A stretch of 64,000 nt of DNA from Bacillota bacterium (lineage in GTDB: Bacteria; Bacillota; Clostridia; Lachnospirales; Cellulosilyticaceae). Under the pieces are notes generated by a model, which did no database searches, had not been told where the DNA came from, and saw only the letters and a program-made list of their open reading frames with translations. The DNA lies in the NCBI GenBank assembly GCA_023410675.1, contig JAEYPM010000090.1, positions 17,783 through 81,782 of the forward strand, written 5' to 3'. Positions within the stretch are counted from its first letter, which is position 1. The number at the start of each line of letters is the position of its first letter. This document shows, piece after piece, positions 17,124 through 26,400 of the stretch. The position numbers and the translations under genes were made by a program.

Positions 17124-17831
17124 ATGAATAAGTACAGTCGCGTTTTAGTTAAATTAAGTGGTGAAGCATTAGCTGGTGATAATGGAAAAGGATTTAACCA
17201 CGAAATCGTTGTCCGTGTAGCAAAACAATTGAAAGAACTCATAGATAATGGCACCCAGGTATGTGTTGTTATAGGAGGCGGAAATTTCTGGCGTGGAAGA
17301 ACATCAGGAGATATGGATAGAACTAAAGCAGATCAAATAGGTATGTTAGCGACAGTAATGAACGCTTTATATGTAGCAGATGTATGCCGGATGCAAGATA
17401 TAGAGACTATAATTCAAACACCATTTGAAATGGGCACTATATGTGAAAGGTTTTCTAAAGATAAGGCAGTAGAATACTTAAAGCAAGGCAGAATAGTTTT
17501 TTTTGCTGGAGGAACTGGTCATCCATTTTTTTCAACAGATACAGCTGCAGCACTTAGAGGTTGCGAGATTGAAGCTGATGCATTATTATTTGCAAAAAAT
17601 ATTGATGGTATCTATGATAGTGACCCTAAGATTAATCACCATGCGAAAAAGTATGATAAAATATCTTGCCAGAATATTCTTAAACAAGATCTTAAAGCTA
17701 TTGATGCAAGTGCAGCAATATTATGTATTGAACAAAAGTTACCTATTGTTGTGTTCGACTTAAATATGGATAAGGGCATTGTAAGAGCTGCCTTAGGAGA
17801 ACCAATAGGTACAACTATTTATATACAATAA
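17124..17831 (+). CDS. pyrH: UMP kinase
   Basis: A 235-residue amino-acid-kinase family enzyme that phosphorylates UMP to UDP. It shows 'VLVKLSGEALAGDNGKGF', 'VVIGGGNFWRGR' and 'GGTGHPFFSTDTAAALR', all typical of bacterial PyrH. It is essential for pyrimidine nucleotide synthesis. The rpsB-tsf-pyrH-frr order is classic, although here a terminator splits it after tsf. The ribosome site is 'aggaagga'. Confidence 0.98.
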   Translation: MNKYSRVLVKLSGEALAGDNGKGFNHEIVVRVAKQLKELIDNGTQVCVVIGGGNFWRGRTSGDMDRTKADQIGMLATVMNALYVADVCRMQDIETIIQTPFEMGTICERFSKDKAVEYLKQGRIVFFAGGTGHPFFSTDTAAALRGCEIEADALLFAKNIDGIYDSDPKINHHAKKYDKISCQNILKQDLKAIDASAAILCIEQKLPIVVFDLNMDKGIVRAALGEPIGTTIYIQ

Positions 17832-17853
17832 ATACGTATTAGGAGGTAACTAT

Positions 17854-18408
17854 ATGAGAGAAGAAGTTAAAAAATGTGAAGATAAGATGAAGAAAACAGT
17901 TAATGCATTATTAGATGAATTATCAGTTATTAGAGCAGGTAGAGCTAATCCAAATGTTCTTAATAGGATAACTGTTGATTATTATGGTCAGCCTACGCCG
18001 ATACAACAAGTTGGGAATATAAGTGTACCAGAAGCACGTATTCTTCAAATTCAGCCATGGGATACCTCTATATTAAAAGCAATAGAAAAGGCAATTAATG
18101 AATCCGATCTTGGAATTAATCCATCTAATGATGGGAAAATGATAAGACTTATTTTCCCAGAAGTAACTGAAGAGCGCCGAAAAACATTAACTAAAGAAGT
18201 TAAGAAAAAGGGTGAAAATTCGAAGGTAGCAATTAGAAACATTAGACGAGAGACTTTAGATTTGTTAAAAAAATTGCAAAAGAATAATGAGATTTCTGAA
18301 GATGAATATAATACGTTAGAAAAAGACATACAAAAGTTAACTGATAAGTTTGTAGATGAAGTTGATAAGTGCACAGACAATAAAAATAAAGAAATTTTAT
18401 CTGTATAA
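17854..18408 (+). CDS. frr: Ribosome recycling factor
   Basis: A 184-residue RRF, normal length. Signatures are 'LSVIRAGRANPNVLNRI', 'YGQPTPIQQVGNISVPEAR' and 'LTEERRKTL'-like sequence in the middle, with the long helical bundle at both ends. With EF-G it splits post-termination ribosomes. It lies 22 bases after pyrH with a strong 'aggaggt' ribosome site. Confidence 0.98.
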   Translation: MREEVKKCEDKMKKTVNALLDELSVIRAGRANPNVLNRITVDYYGQPTPIQQVGNISVPEARILQIQPWDTSILKAIEKAINESDLGINPSNDGKMIRLIFPEVTEERRKTLTKEVKKKGENSKVAIRNIRRETLDLLKKLQKNNEISEDEYNTLEKDIQKLTDKFVDEVDKCTDNKNKEILSV

Positions 18409-18414
18409 AGTATT

Positions 18415-18440
18415 GAGGCTCCTCGAGTTGAGGAGTCTTT
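18415..18440 (+). terminator. Weak terminator or attenuating hairpin after frr
   Basis: Bases 18415-18424 pair with 18430-18439 (aggctcctc / gaggagtct, one G-U pair) around a five-base loop. The T-tail is only three or four bases, so read-through into uppS is likely. Confidence 0.6.
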
Positions 18441-18458
18441 TAGATATAGGAGGAAACA

Positions 18459-19169
18459 ATGGAGCAAAGCACACTTCCCAGACATGTTGCAATTATTATG
18501 GATGGTAATGGTAGATGGGCTAAGAATAACAATGTATCAAGAAATGAAGGACATCGTAAAGGTACTCAAGTCTTAGAGAAAATTGTTAAATATTCAAACA
18601 AAATAGGAATTGAGTTCTTAACTGTGTACGCATTTTCTACCGAAAATTGGAGTAGACCTGAAAAAGAAGTAAATGGACTTATGAATTTAATGAGACATTA
18701 TTTAGATAATAATCTAAAGTCCGCCAAAAAAGATGATATTAAATTTAATATTATAGGAAGCCGAGACGGACTCCCTAATGATATTAAGCTTAAAATAGAA
18801 AAATTACAAGAGTTAACTTGCCAAAAAAAAGGACTTGTCTTTAATATTGCATTAAATTATGGTGGCAAAGATGAGATTATAAGGGCATGTAAAAATATAG
18901 TAAGTGATGTGATTCAAAATAATGTATCACTAAATAGTATAGATGAAGAACTCTTTGGGCAATACTTAGATACGAGAAACCAACCTAATCCTGATCTGAT
19001 GATTCGAACAAGTGGTGAAATGAGAACAAGTAACTTTTTACCTTGGCAACTTACATACAGTGAGTTCTATTTTACAAATATTTTATGGCCAGACTTCACT
19101 ATTAGCGAGTTTGATAAGGCACTTGAAGAATTTAGAAGAAGAAAAAGACGCTTTGGAAAAAGCGAATAG
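18459..19169 (+). CDS. uppS: Undecaprenyl diphosphate synthase (isoprenyl transferase)
   Basis: A 236-residue cis-prenyltransferase with the signature 'HVAIIMDGNGRWA' (catalytic D15) and the C-terminal 'DLMIRTSGEMRTSNFLPWQ' and 'SEFYF' blocks. It makes the C55 lipid carrier for peptidoglycan and other wall polymers from IPP and FPP. It is the first gene of uppS-cdsA-dxr-rseP-ispG, so two MEP-pathway enzymes that supply its substrate are in the same operon. Confidence 0.97.
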   Translation: MEQSTLPRHVAIIMDGNGRWAKNNNVSRNEGHRKGTQVLEKIVKYSNKIGIEFLTVYAFSTENWSRPEKEVNGLMNLMRHYLDNNLKSAKKDDIKFNIIGSRDGLPNDIKLKIEKLQELTCQKKGLVFNIALNYGGKDEIIRACKNIVSDVIQNNVSLNSIDEELFGQYLDTRNQPNPDLMIRTSGEMRTSNFLPWQLTYSEFYFTNILWPDFTISEFDKALEEFRRRKRRFGKSE

Positions 19170-19181
19170 GAGGAAAGTGAC

Positions 19182-19985
19182 TTGGTTATAAGAATGATAA
19201 CAGCAATCATAGGTATTCCATTAGCGATCTTACTCGTTGGGTTAGGAAATCCTACATTAAAATATACTATTATGATAATAGCACTCATAGGTATTTATGA
19301 ATTTTTTGATAAGTTAAGCAAAACATATCGACCTATTAAACCAGTTGGCTATATAGGGATTATTTTATACTATATATTTTTAGACTATTTCACAGTACAT
19401 TATAATATGTTTATTGCCCTTTTACTGATTGCACTACTTATTTTAGTGGTAGTGAAATATCCTAAGTATTCAATAGCTGATGTTGCACTTACGTTGTTTG
19501 CAACTATATATATCGGGGGTTTATTAAGCTTTGTTGTACTAATTCGTCAGCATACCTATGAAAGCTTTTGGATATGGATTCTTGTGATTAGTGCCTGGGG
19601 CTGTGATACATTTGCATATCTTACTGGTGTATTAATTGGGAAACATAAACTTGCAGTTAAACTTAGCCCCAAGAAAACTATAGAAGGGAGTATTGGCGGT
19701 ATTTTAGGAGCGACTTTCCTCGCTTTTCTTTATATGCGATTTTATATGTGGTATAACCACATCCCATTACAACAATACACTATAATACTTATTGTCATTA
19801 TTTCAACGATTATTTCTCAAATAGGTGATTTAGCAGCTTCAGCTATAAAACGAACACTCGATATCAAAGATTTTGGGGACATATTGCCAGGACATGGAGG
19901 TATTTTGGATAGATTTGATAGTTTGCTAATTGCAGCTCCAAGTTTATATATCTGTATTACACTATTAGAAAAATTTATGAGATAG
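19182..19985 (+). CDS. cdsA: Phosphatidate cytidylyltransferase (CDP-diglyceride synthase)
   Basis: A 267-residue polytopic membrane protein with about seven membrane segments. The C-terminal family signature is complete ('SAIKRTLDIKDFGDILPGHG' followed by GILDRFDS). It makes CDP-diacylglycerol from phosphatidic acid and CTP for phospholipid synthesis. The start is TTG at 19182, eight bases after 'aggagg'; the ATG at 19194 is too far from that site. Confidence 0.97.
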   Translation: MVIRMITAIIGIPLAILLVGLGNPTLKYTIMIIALIGIYEFFDKLSKTYRPIKPVGYIGIILYYIFLDYFTVHYNMFIALLLIALLILVVVKYPKYSIADVALTLFATIYIGGLLSFVVLIRQHTYESFWIWILVISAWGCDTFAYLTGVLIGKHKLAVKLSPKKTIEGSIGGILGATFLAFLYMRFYMWYNHIPLQQYTIILIVIISTIISQIGDLAASAIKRTLDIKDFGDILPGHGGILDRFDSLLIAAPSLYICITLLEKFMR

Positions 19986-19996
19986 GAGTTTTGATT

Positions 19997-21160
19997 TTGT
20001 GTTATAAAAATATAGCTATTTTAGGATCTACAGGCTCCATTGGTACACAAACGTTGGATGTTGTAAGACAAGACAAGATGCTAAAAATTATGGCGCTTAC
20101 TACACATACTAATATTGACTTACTTGAAAAACAAATCATGGAATTTGAACCAATACTTGTATCAGTTATGGATGATCAAAAAGCACAGATACTACGAAAA
20201 AGCTTATCTAGTAAAGGAATTCATACAGAAGTACTTTCTGGAATCGATGGTCTTATAGCAGCAGCGACTTTAAATGAAGCAAATATGGTTGTTACGGCAG
20301 TAGTTGGTATGATAGGACTCATTCCAACTATTGAAGCTATAAAAAAGGGTAAAACAATCGCTCTTGCAAACAAAGAGACTCTTGTTGCTGGAGGAGATAT
20401 TGTTATGAAACTATCAAGAGAGTTTCATTCCGAAATTATTCCAGTGGATAGTGAGCACTGTGCTATTTTTGAATGTCTTCAAGGCAATAAAAAAGAAGAA
20501 ATATCTCGATTGATTGTTACTGCATCAGGAGGCCCTTTTAGAGAAAAAACCAAAGAACAGCTAAGTAAAGTGACTGTTGAGGATGCATTAAAACACCCTA
20601 ATTGGTCTATGGGACCTAAAATTACTATTGATTCAGCAACGCTTATGAATAAGGGGCTAGAGGTCATTGAGGCAAAGCATCTATTTAATATGAATATGGA
20701 TCAAATTGATGTAGTGGTTCATAAGGAGAGTATTATTCATTCAATGGTTGAATATGTTGATGGTTCAATAATAGCACAACTCAGTAATCCTGATATGAGA
20801 CATCCAATTTCGTATGCAATTCATTACCCTAATAGAAAAGAAGCAGAATATATACGTAAGATTGATTTTAATACACTTAAAACATTATCCTTTGATATAC
20901 CTAATACTGCACTGTTCCCATGTCTTAGCTATGCCTATGAAGCATTAAAAGTAGGTGGTACTATGCCAGCAGTATTAAATGCAGCAAACGAAACAGTTGT
21001 AGATGCTTTTTTAAATAAACAAATAGGTTTTTTAGAAATCCCTAAAATAATACATAAGGTTATGGAAAAACACATATGTATAAATAGACCAACGTTAGAC
21101 GAGATATTGCTTTTCGATAAATGGGCTAGGGAATATAGTAAAGAGCAGGTGAAAAAATGA
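19997..21160 (+). CDS. dxr: 1-deoxy-D-xylulose 5-phosphate reductoisomerase
   Basis: A 387-residue enzyme for the second step of the MEP isoprenoid pathway. It shows the NADPH-binding 'AILGSTGSIGTQTLDV', the metal/substrate-binding 'PVDSEHCAIFECLQG' and 'TASGGPFR', and 'MNKGLEVIEAKHLF'. I place the start at the TTG at 19997 because it is seven bases after 'aggagt'; a TTG at 19991 would sit directly on the ribosome site. Overlaps rseP by four bases. Confidence 0.96.
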   Translation: MCYKNIAILGSTGSIGTQTLDVVRQDKMLKIMALTTHTNIDLLEKQIMEFEPILVSVMDDQKAQILRKSLSSKGIHTEVLSGIDGLIAAATLNEANMVVTAVVGMIGLIPTIEAIKKGKTIALANKETLVAGGDIVMKLSREFHSEIIPVDSEHCAIFECLQGNKKEEISRLIVTASGGPFREKTKEQLSKVTVEDALKHPNWSMGPKITIDSATLMNKGLEVIEAKHLFNMNMDQIDVVVHKESIIHSMVEYVDGSIIAQLSNPDMRHPISYAIHYPNRKEAEYIRKIDFNTLKTLSFDIPNTALFPCLSYAYEALKVGGTMPAVLNAANETVVDAFLNKQIGFLEIPKIIHKVMEKHICINRPTLDEILLFDKWAREYSKEQVKK

Positions 21161-22404
21161 TTATTAAAATTCTTATCATTGTTTTAATGTTTGCGTTTAT
21201 TGTCATTGCCCACGAATGGGGACATTTTATAGCAGCAAGAAAAAATGGTGTTCTAGTACACGAATTTGCAATTGGAATGGGTCCTAAATTGTGGAGCATT
21301 AAAAAAGGAGAAACACTTTATTCCATAAGAGCTTTGCCAATTGGTGGATTTTGTAGCATGGAAGATGGGATAGAAGATCCCAAAAATGAAAGAGGCATGA
21401 ATTCGAAAAAACCATGGCAAAAATTTATAGTTGTAGTTGCTGGAGCCTTAATGAATTTTATTCTTGCGTGGGTACTACTATGTATTATTGTTGGGTTTAC
21501 AGGATATCAAGGGAATACCATAGCCTCTGTTTCTGAGAAGATGCCAGCTGCAGTTTTAGGGTTAAAAGTAGGTGATACAATTACAGCGATTGATGGGAAA
21601 CGTGTAAACAATCTAGCTGAGATTAATGAAATAGTCAATAATGGAGACAAGATCTTTAATTTTCATGTTGAGAAAGCAGATGGGACTTTTTCTGATATAT
21701 CTATTAGACCTCAAAGGATTTATTTGATTAGTAAAATTAACAAATTAAGTGATGAAAACCAAGAGAAGTTTGCAAATATTGAGCTTGGTTCTCAAATAGT
21801 GTCTATAGATGGCGTTAATGCAAGTGATATCCTAGATTATAATGACTTCACTAATAATAAGGATAAGGTTTATAACTTGCAAATTTTAACTAGTAAAGGA
21901 ACCACAAACCTAAGTGTCAAGTCTATGGAACTAGAAACCTATACAATTTTTAGGTTTGGTTTTTCTACAAAAATCGAGAAGGCAAATATTTTACAAATAG
22001 TTGTATTAGGTTTTAAAGATATGTTAAGCCAAGTTGAAATGGTATGGCAAGGATTAGGAATGTTGGTATCTGGAGAGGCTAAACTAAGTGATATGGCAGG
22101 GTTTGTGGGTGTTGTAGATATTAGTGCAAAAGCATGGGATTCTGGCATGAAAGTAGGACCGCTACAAGCTATTTTGAATATTATGGCTATTGCTGCTTTT
22201 TTATCTGCAAATTTAGGTGTTGTAAACTTACTACCATTACCAGCACTGGATGGTGGAAGAATAGTATTTATTCTTGTTGAGATTCTTAGAGGTAAACCTA
22301 TTGAACCAGAAAAAGAATCAGCAGTACATTTTATAGGTCTTGTTTTATTAATGATGTTAACAGTAGTAGTATTATATTATGATATAATGAGGATGAGAGG
22401 TTAG
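21157..22404 (+). CDS. rseP: RseP/YluC-type intramembrane site-2 metalloprotease
   Basis: A 415-residue polytopic protease. The zinc-binding HExxH is at H19-E20-H23 ('AHEWGH', with W where F is more common), a PDZ region lies around residues 120-220 with a second, weaker PDZ-like stretch, and the third zinc ligand is in 'LLPLPALDGGR' near the C-terminus. Such proteases cleave anti-sigma factors or signal-peptide remnants in the membrane. The dxr-rseP-ispG order is conserved in Firmicutes. Confidence 0.95.
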   Translation: MIIKILIIVLMFAFIVIAHEWGHFIAARKNGVLVHEFAIGMGPKLWSIKKGETLYSIRALPIGGFCSMEDGIEDPKNERGMNSKKPWQKFIVVVAGALMNFILAWVLLCIIVGFTGYQGNTIASVSEKMPAAVLGLKVGDTITAIDGKRVNNLAEINEIVNNGDKIFNFHVEKADGTFSDISIRPQRIYLISKINKLSDENQEKFANIELGSQIVSIDGVNASDILDYNDFTNNKDKVYNLQILTSKGTTNLSVKSMELETYTIFRFGFSTKIEKANILQIVVLGFKDMLSQVEMVWQGLGMLVSGEAKLSDMAGFVGVVDISAKAWDSGMKVGPLQAILNIMAIAAFLSANLGVVNLLPLPALDGGRIVFILVEILRGKPIEPEKESAVHFIGLVLLMMLTVVVLYYDIMRMRG

Positions 22405-23468
22405 TGAAAATATATACAAGAAGTGAAACAAAAGAGGTCCAAGTAAAGGATATCAAGATAGGAGCAGGTAATCCTATTTTAGTGCAATCAATGACAAACA
22501 CTAAGACAGAAGATGTTGAAGCAACTGTAGAACAAATTAATAGACTACAAGAAGTAGGATGTGAAATAGTTAGAGTTGCTGTTCCAAATGAAACTGCAGC
22601 AAGAGCACTTGAGAACATTGTAAGACGTATTAATATCCCTTTAGTTGCAGATATACATTTTGATTATAAGCTAGCTTTGATGGCCATAGAAAATGGTATT
22701 CATAAGCTTAGGATCAACCCAGGCAATATTGGGAGTATAGAGCGTACACAAATAGTAGTAGAAAAAGCTAAAAAACATCATATTCCTATAAGAATAGGCG
22801 TTAATTCAGGTTCATTAGAAAAAGATATACTTTCAAAATATGAAGGGCATGTTACAGCTTTGGGGATGCTAGAGAGTGCAAAAAAACATATAGATATTTT
22901 AGAGCAAATGTCATTTGATCAAATTGTAGTATCCTTAAAGGCTTCAAACGTTCCTCTTGCAATAGAGACTTATAAGGTATTTGCCGAACACTATAATTAT
23001 CCACTTCATGTAGGTATTACTGAGGCTGGAACATTATATAAAGGGACAATAAAGTCTTCAGTTGGGTTAGGTGCTATTTTATCTTTAGGAATTGGTGATA
23101 CAATAAGAGTATCTTTGTCAGATGACCCTGTAAAAGAAGTTGAGTGTGCAAGATATATTTTGCAGTCACTACATCTTCGAAAGTTTGGTGTTGAAATCAT
23201 ATCTTGCCCTACGTGTGGACGTACAGACGTAGATTTAATCTCACTTGCTAATAAAGTAGAAGATTACACAAGACATATTAATAAAAATATAACGATAGCT
23301 GTTATGGGCTGTATAGTCAATGGACCTGGTGAAGCAAAAGAAGCAGACATTGGTATAGCATGTGGTAAACAGGAAGGACTCATATTTAAAAAAGGACAGA
23401 TCATTAGGAAGGTCAAAGAGCATGAACTTTTTGATGCTTTTATAGAAGAATTGCAAGATATATTATAA
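22404..23468 (+). CDS. ispG: IspG, 4-hydroxy-3-methylbut-2-enyl diphosphate synthase
   Basis: A 354-residue [4Fe-4S] enzyme of the MEP pathway, typical bacterial short form. The TIM-barrel part has 'VQSMTNTKTEDVEATVEQI' and 'HKLRINPGNIG'; the cluster cysteines are in 'ISCPTCGRT' and 'MGCIVNGPGEA'. The start is GTG at 22404, one base overlapping the rseP stop, behind 'gagagg'. It supplies HMBPP, upstream of the substrates of UppS. Confidence 0.97.
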   Translation: MKIYTRSETKEVQVKDIKIGAGNPILVQSMTNTKTEDVEATVEQINRLQEVGCEIVRVAVPNETAARALENIVRRINIPLVADIHFDYKLALMAIENGIHKLRINPGNIGSIERTQIVVEKAKKHHIPIRIGVNSGSLEKDILSKYEGHVTALGMLESAKKHIDILEQMSFDQIVVSLKASNVPLAIETYKVFAEHYNYPLHVGITEAGTLYKGTIKSSVGLGAILSLGIGDTIRVSLSDDPVKEVECARYILQSLHLRKFGVEIISCPTCGRTDVDLISLANKVEDYTRHINKNITIAVMGCIVNGPGEAKEADIGIACGKQEGLIFKKGQIIRKVKEHELFDAFIEELQDIL

Positions 23469-23478
23469 AGGGGATAAA

Positions 23479-26400
23479 ATGATGATTGAAAATAATATGA
23501 ATCATTGTTTTTCACAAGTGTTTTCTAAGTTAAAAATTGAAGAAAATATAAGAAGACTTTTTGATGAATGTATTGTCGACAATATTATAATCAACAAATC
23601 CTCAAAAGAAATAGATATCTATTTAAATAGTATAGACAATTCACTATTAAATGAAATAAAAGAATTAGAAATACAAATAAAAAGCAACTTCATAGGGGTT
23701 AATCGTGTTTCTATAAAAATGATACCTAAGGATATAGATACTAATCAAAAAGAAGAAATTTTAAAAGATAATTGGAATAGTATTCTTTCACTGATCACAA
23801 AAGAAAATCCTTTTTTTGGAGCTATAATATATTATTCAAACTGGGAAATGGTCCAAGAAACTCTTCAGATTACTTTACCCTATGATTACAGAAATTATAT
23901 TGAAAAAATGTGCTGCAAAGAGATTATGCTAAAGACTATTTGTGACTTAGTAGGAACAATAAATATTGCCTTTAACTATTCAATGAAAACTAAAGAAAAT
24001 ATGCCTAAAATTGAAGATGAAACAAAAAACATCATCCATCAGCAGGTTATCAATGTTTCACATTCAGTTGTAAAAGAGAGTAAAAATCAACGTGTAGATA
24101 AAGTACAGGAAGATGATGACATTATATTTGGTAAAGAATTTAATGGAGCTGTAACTCAATTATCTAGTTTATCAGAAAATGATGAAAGTGTTATTATACA
24201 AGTAGAGATATTAAATGTAGAAATTCGTGATCTGAAAAATGAAAATAAGCTTGTAATTATTGATGTTACTGATTATACGAACTCTATTACCTGTAAATTT
24301 TTTGTAAAAAAAGAACACTTTGATAAGGTGAAAGGAAATATAAAAAAGGGATGCTGGATAAACATTAAAGGAGTCTTAGAATATGATTCATTTATTCAGG
24401 AGCGTATTATCAAAGCAAAAGATATTACTAAGGCACATGCATCAAAATCTATTAGAATGGACCAAGCTGATGAAAAAAGAGTAGAACTACATGCTCATAC
24501 GCAGATGAGTAGTATGGATGCAGTTGTGCCCGTAAGCAAGCTTATAGAAAGAGCAGCCTTGTGGGGACATAAAGCAATAGCAATCACAGACCATGGCGTT
24601 GTACAAGCCTTCCCTGATGCAGCAGCATCAGCCAAAAAGCATAAAATAAAAGTAATATATGGGGTAGAGGCTTATATTGTAGACGATTTAGCTTCTATTG
24701 TACAAAGCCCAAAAGACCAAACATTTGATGACACTTATATTGTATTTGATTTAGAAACAACAGGATTTATTCCTGGTAAAGATAAGATTACGGAAATAGG
24801 TGCTATAAAAATAAGAAATGGTGAGATTGTAGATAAGTACCAAACGTTTGTCAATCCAAAACAGCCAATAAGCAAGGAAGTGACAGAGCTAACAGGCATT
24901 ACAAATGAGATGGTGGCAAATGCACCTATTATTGAAGAAGTATTACCTAATTTTTTAGATTTCATTCAAGATGGTGTGCTTGTAGCTCATAATTCAGATT
25001 TTGATGTAAGCTTTATCAGTTACTTTGCTAAAAGCATAAATTTCGAAATCAATAATTCTGTGGTAGATACTTTGGGACTAGCTAGATTACTGCTTCCTAA
25101 TTTAACAAAACATAAACTCAATTATGTGGCACAGGCATTAGATATAGAGCTTAAAAATCATCATAGAGCTATAGATGATGCCCATGCAACTGCATTAATT
25201 TTTCTTGAATTTATAAAGATGTTTAAGAAACTTTCTATAAATTCATTAAATCAAATCAATTTATATGCAGCCAAACAAATCGATGTTAAAAAACTAAAAA
25301 CATATCATGCTATTATCCTAGTAAAAGATCAAGTAGGGCTTGTGAATCTATATAAAATGATTTCCAAAGCTCATATTGAATATTTCTTTAAAAGACCAAG
25401 AATTCCAAAAAGTATATATATGCAATATAATGAAGGACTTATGATAGGTTCAGCATGTGAAGCAGGAGAGCTATATAAAGCTATATTAGAAAACAAAGCG
25501 GAAGAAATAATTAAAGACATTGCTAATTTCTATGACTATTTAGAAATACAGCCTATTGCAAATAATGAATTTTTGGTTACCAATCATAAGGTTTCTTCAA
25601 AAGAAGAATTAAGGACGATTAATAAAAAGATAGTGCATTTGGGAAATCAACTTGGGAAACTAGTCATAGCTTCGGGGGATGTGCATTTTTTAGATCCAGA
25701 AGATGAAGTCTATCGAAGGATCATTATGAAAGGACAGAATTTCACAGATGCTGATCATCAACCACCTTTATATTTACATACAACTGATGAATTCTTAAAG
25801 GAATTTGCATATTTAGGTGAAGAGATCGCATATCAAGTAGTTATTGAAAATCCCAATAAAATTGCTGATTTAATAGAAGAGGTTAAACCCATTCCTGATG
25901 AGACATTTCCTCCTGAAATAGAAGGAGCAGAAGATGAACTTATTGATATTACTACAAAAAAAGCAAGAGAAATTTATGGAGAGCCCCTTCCAAATCCAGT
26001 TAAAAATAGGTTAGATAGAGAACTCGGATCAATCATAAAAAATGGATTTGCTGTGCTCTATATTATTGCCCAAAAGTTAGTTTGGAAATCTTTGGAGGAT
26101 GGCTATCTAGTAGGATCTAGAGGCTCTGTAGGATCTTCTTTTGTTGCTACTATGGCAACAATAACAGAGGTGAACCCACTTCCACCTCATTATATTTGTC
26201 CTTCATGCAAGTATTCAGATTTTGACTCCGAAGATGTCAAAAAGTTTGCTGGAGGTTCAGGATGTGACATGCCAGATAAATCATGTCCATCTTGTGGAAA
26301 GATTCTTCAAAAAGAGGGGCATGATATACCATTTGAAACTTTTCTTGGGTTTGATGGTGACAAGGAACCAGATATAGATCTTAACTTTTCAGGGGAATAC

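Noticed and set aside
23006..23515. Cluster of reverse-strand ORFs at the end of ispG
   Set aside because: All are antisense to ispG or polC and show no domain or start signal.
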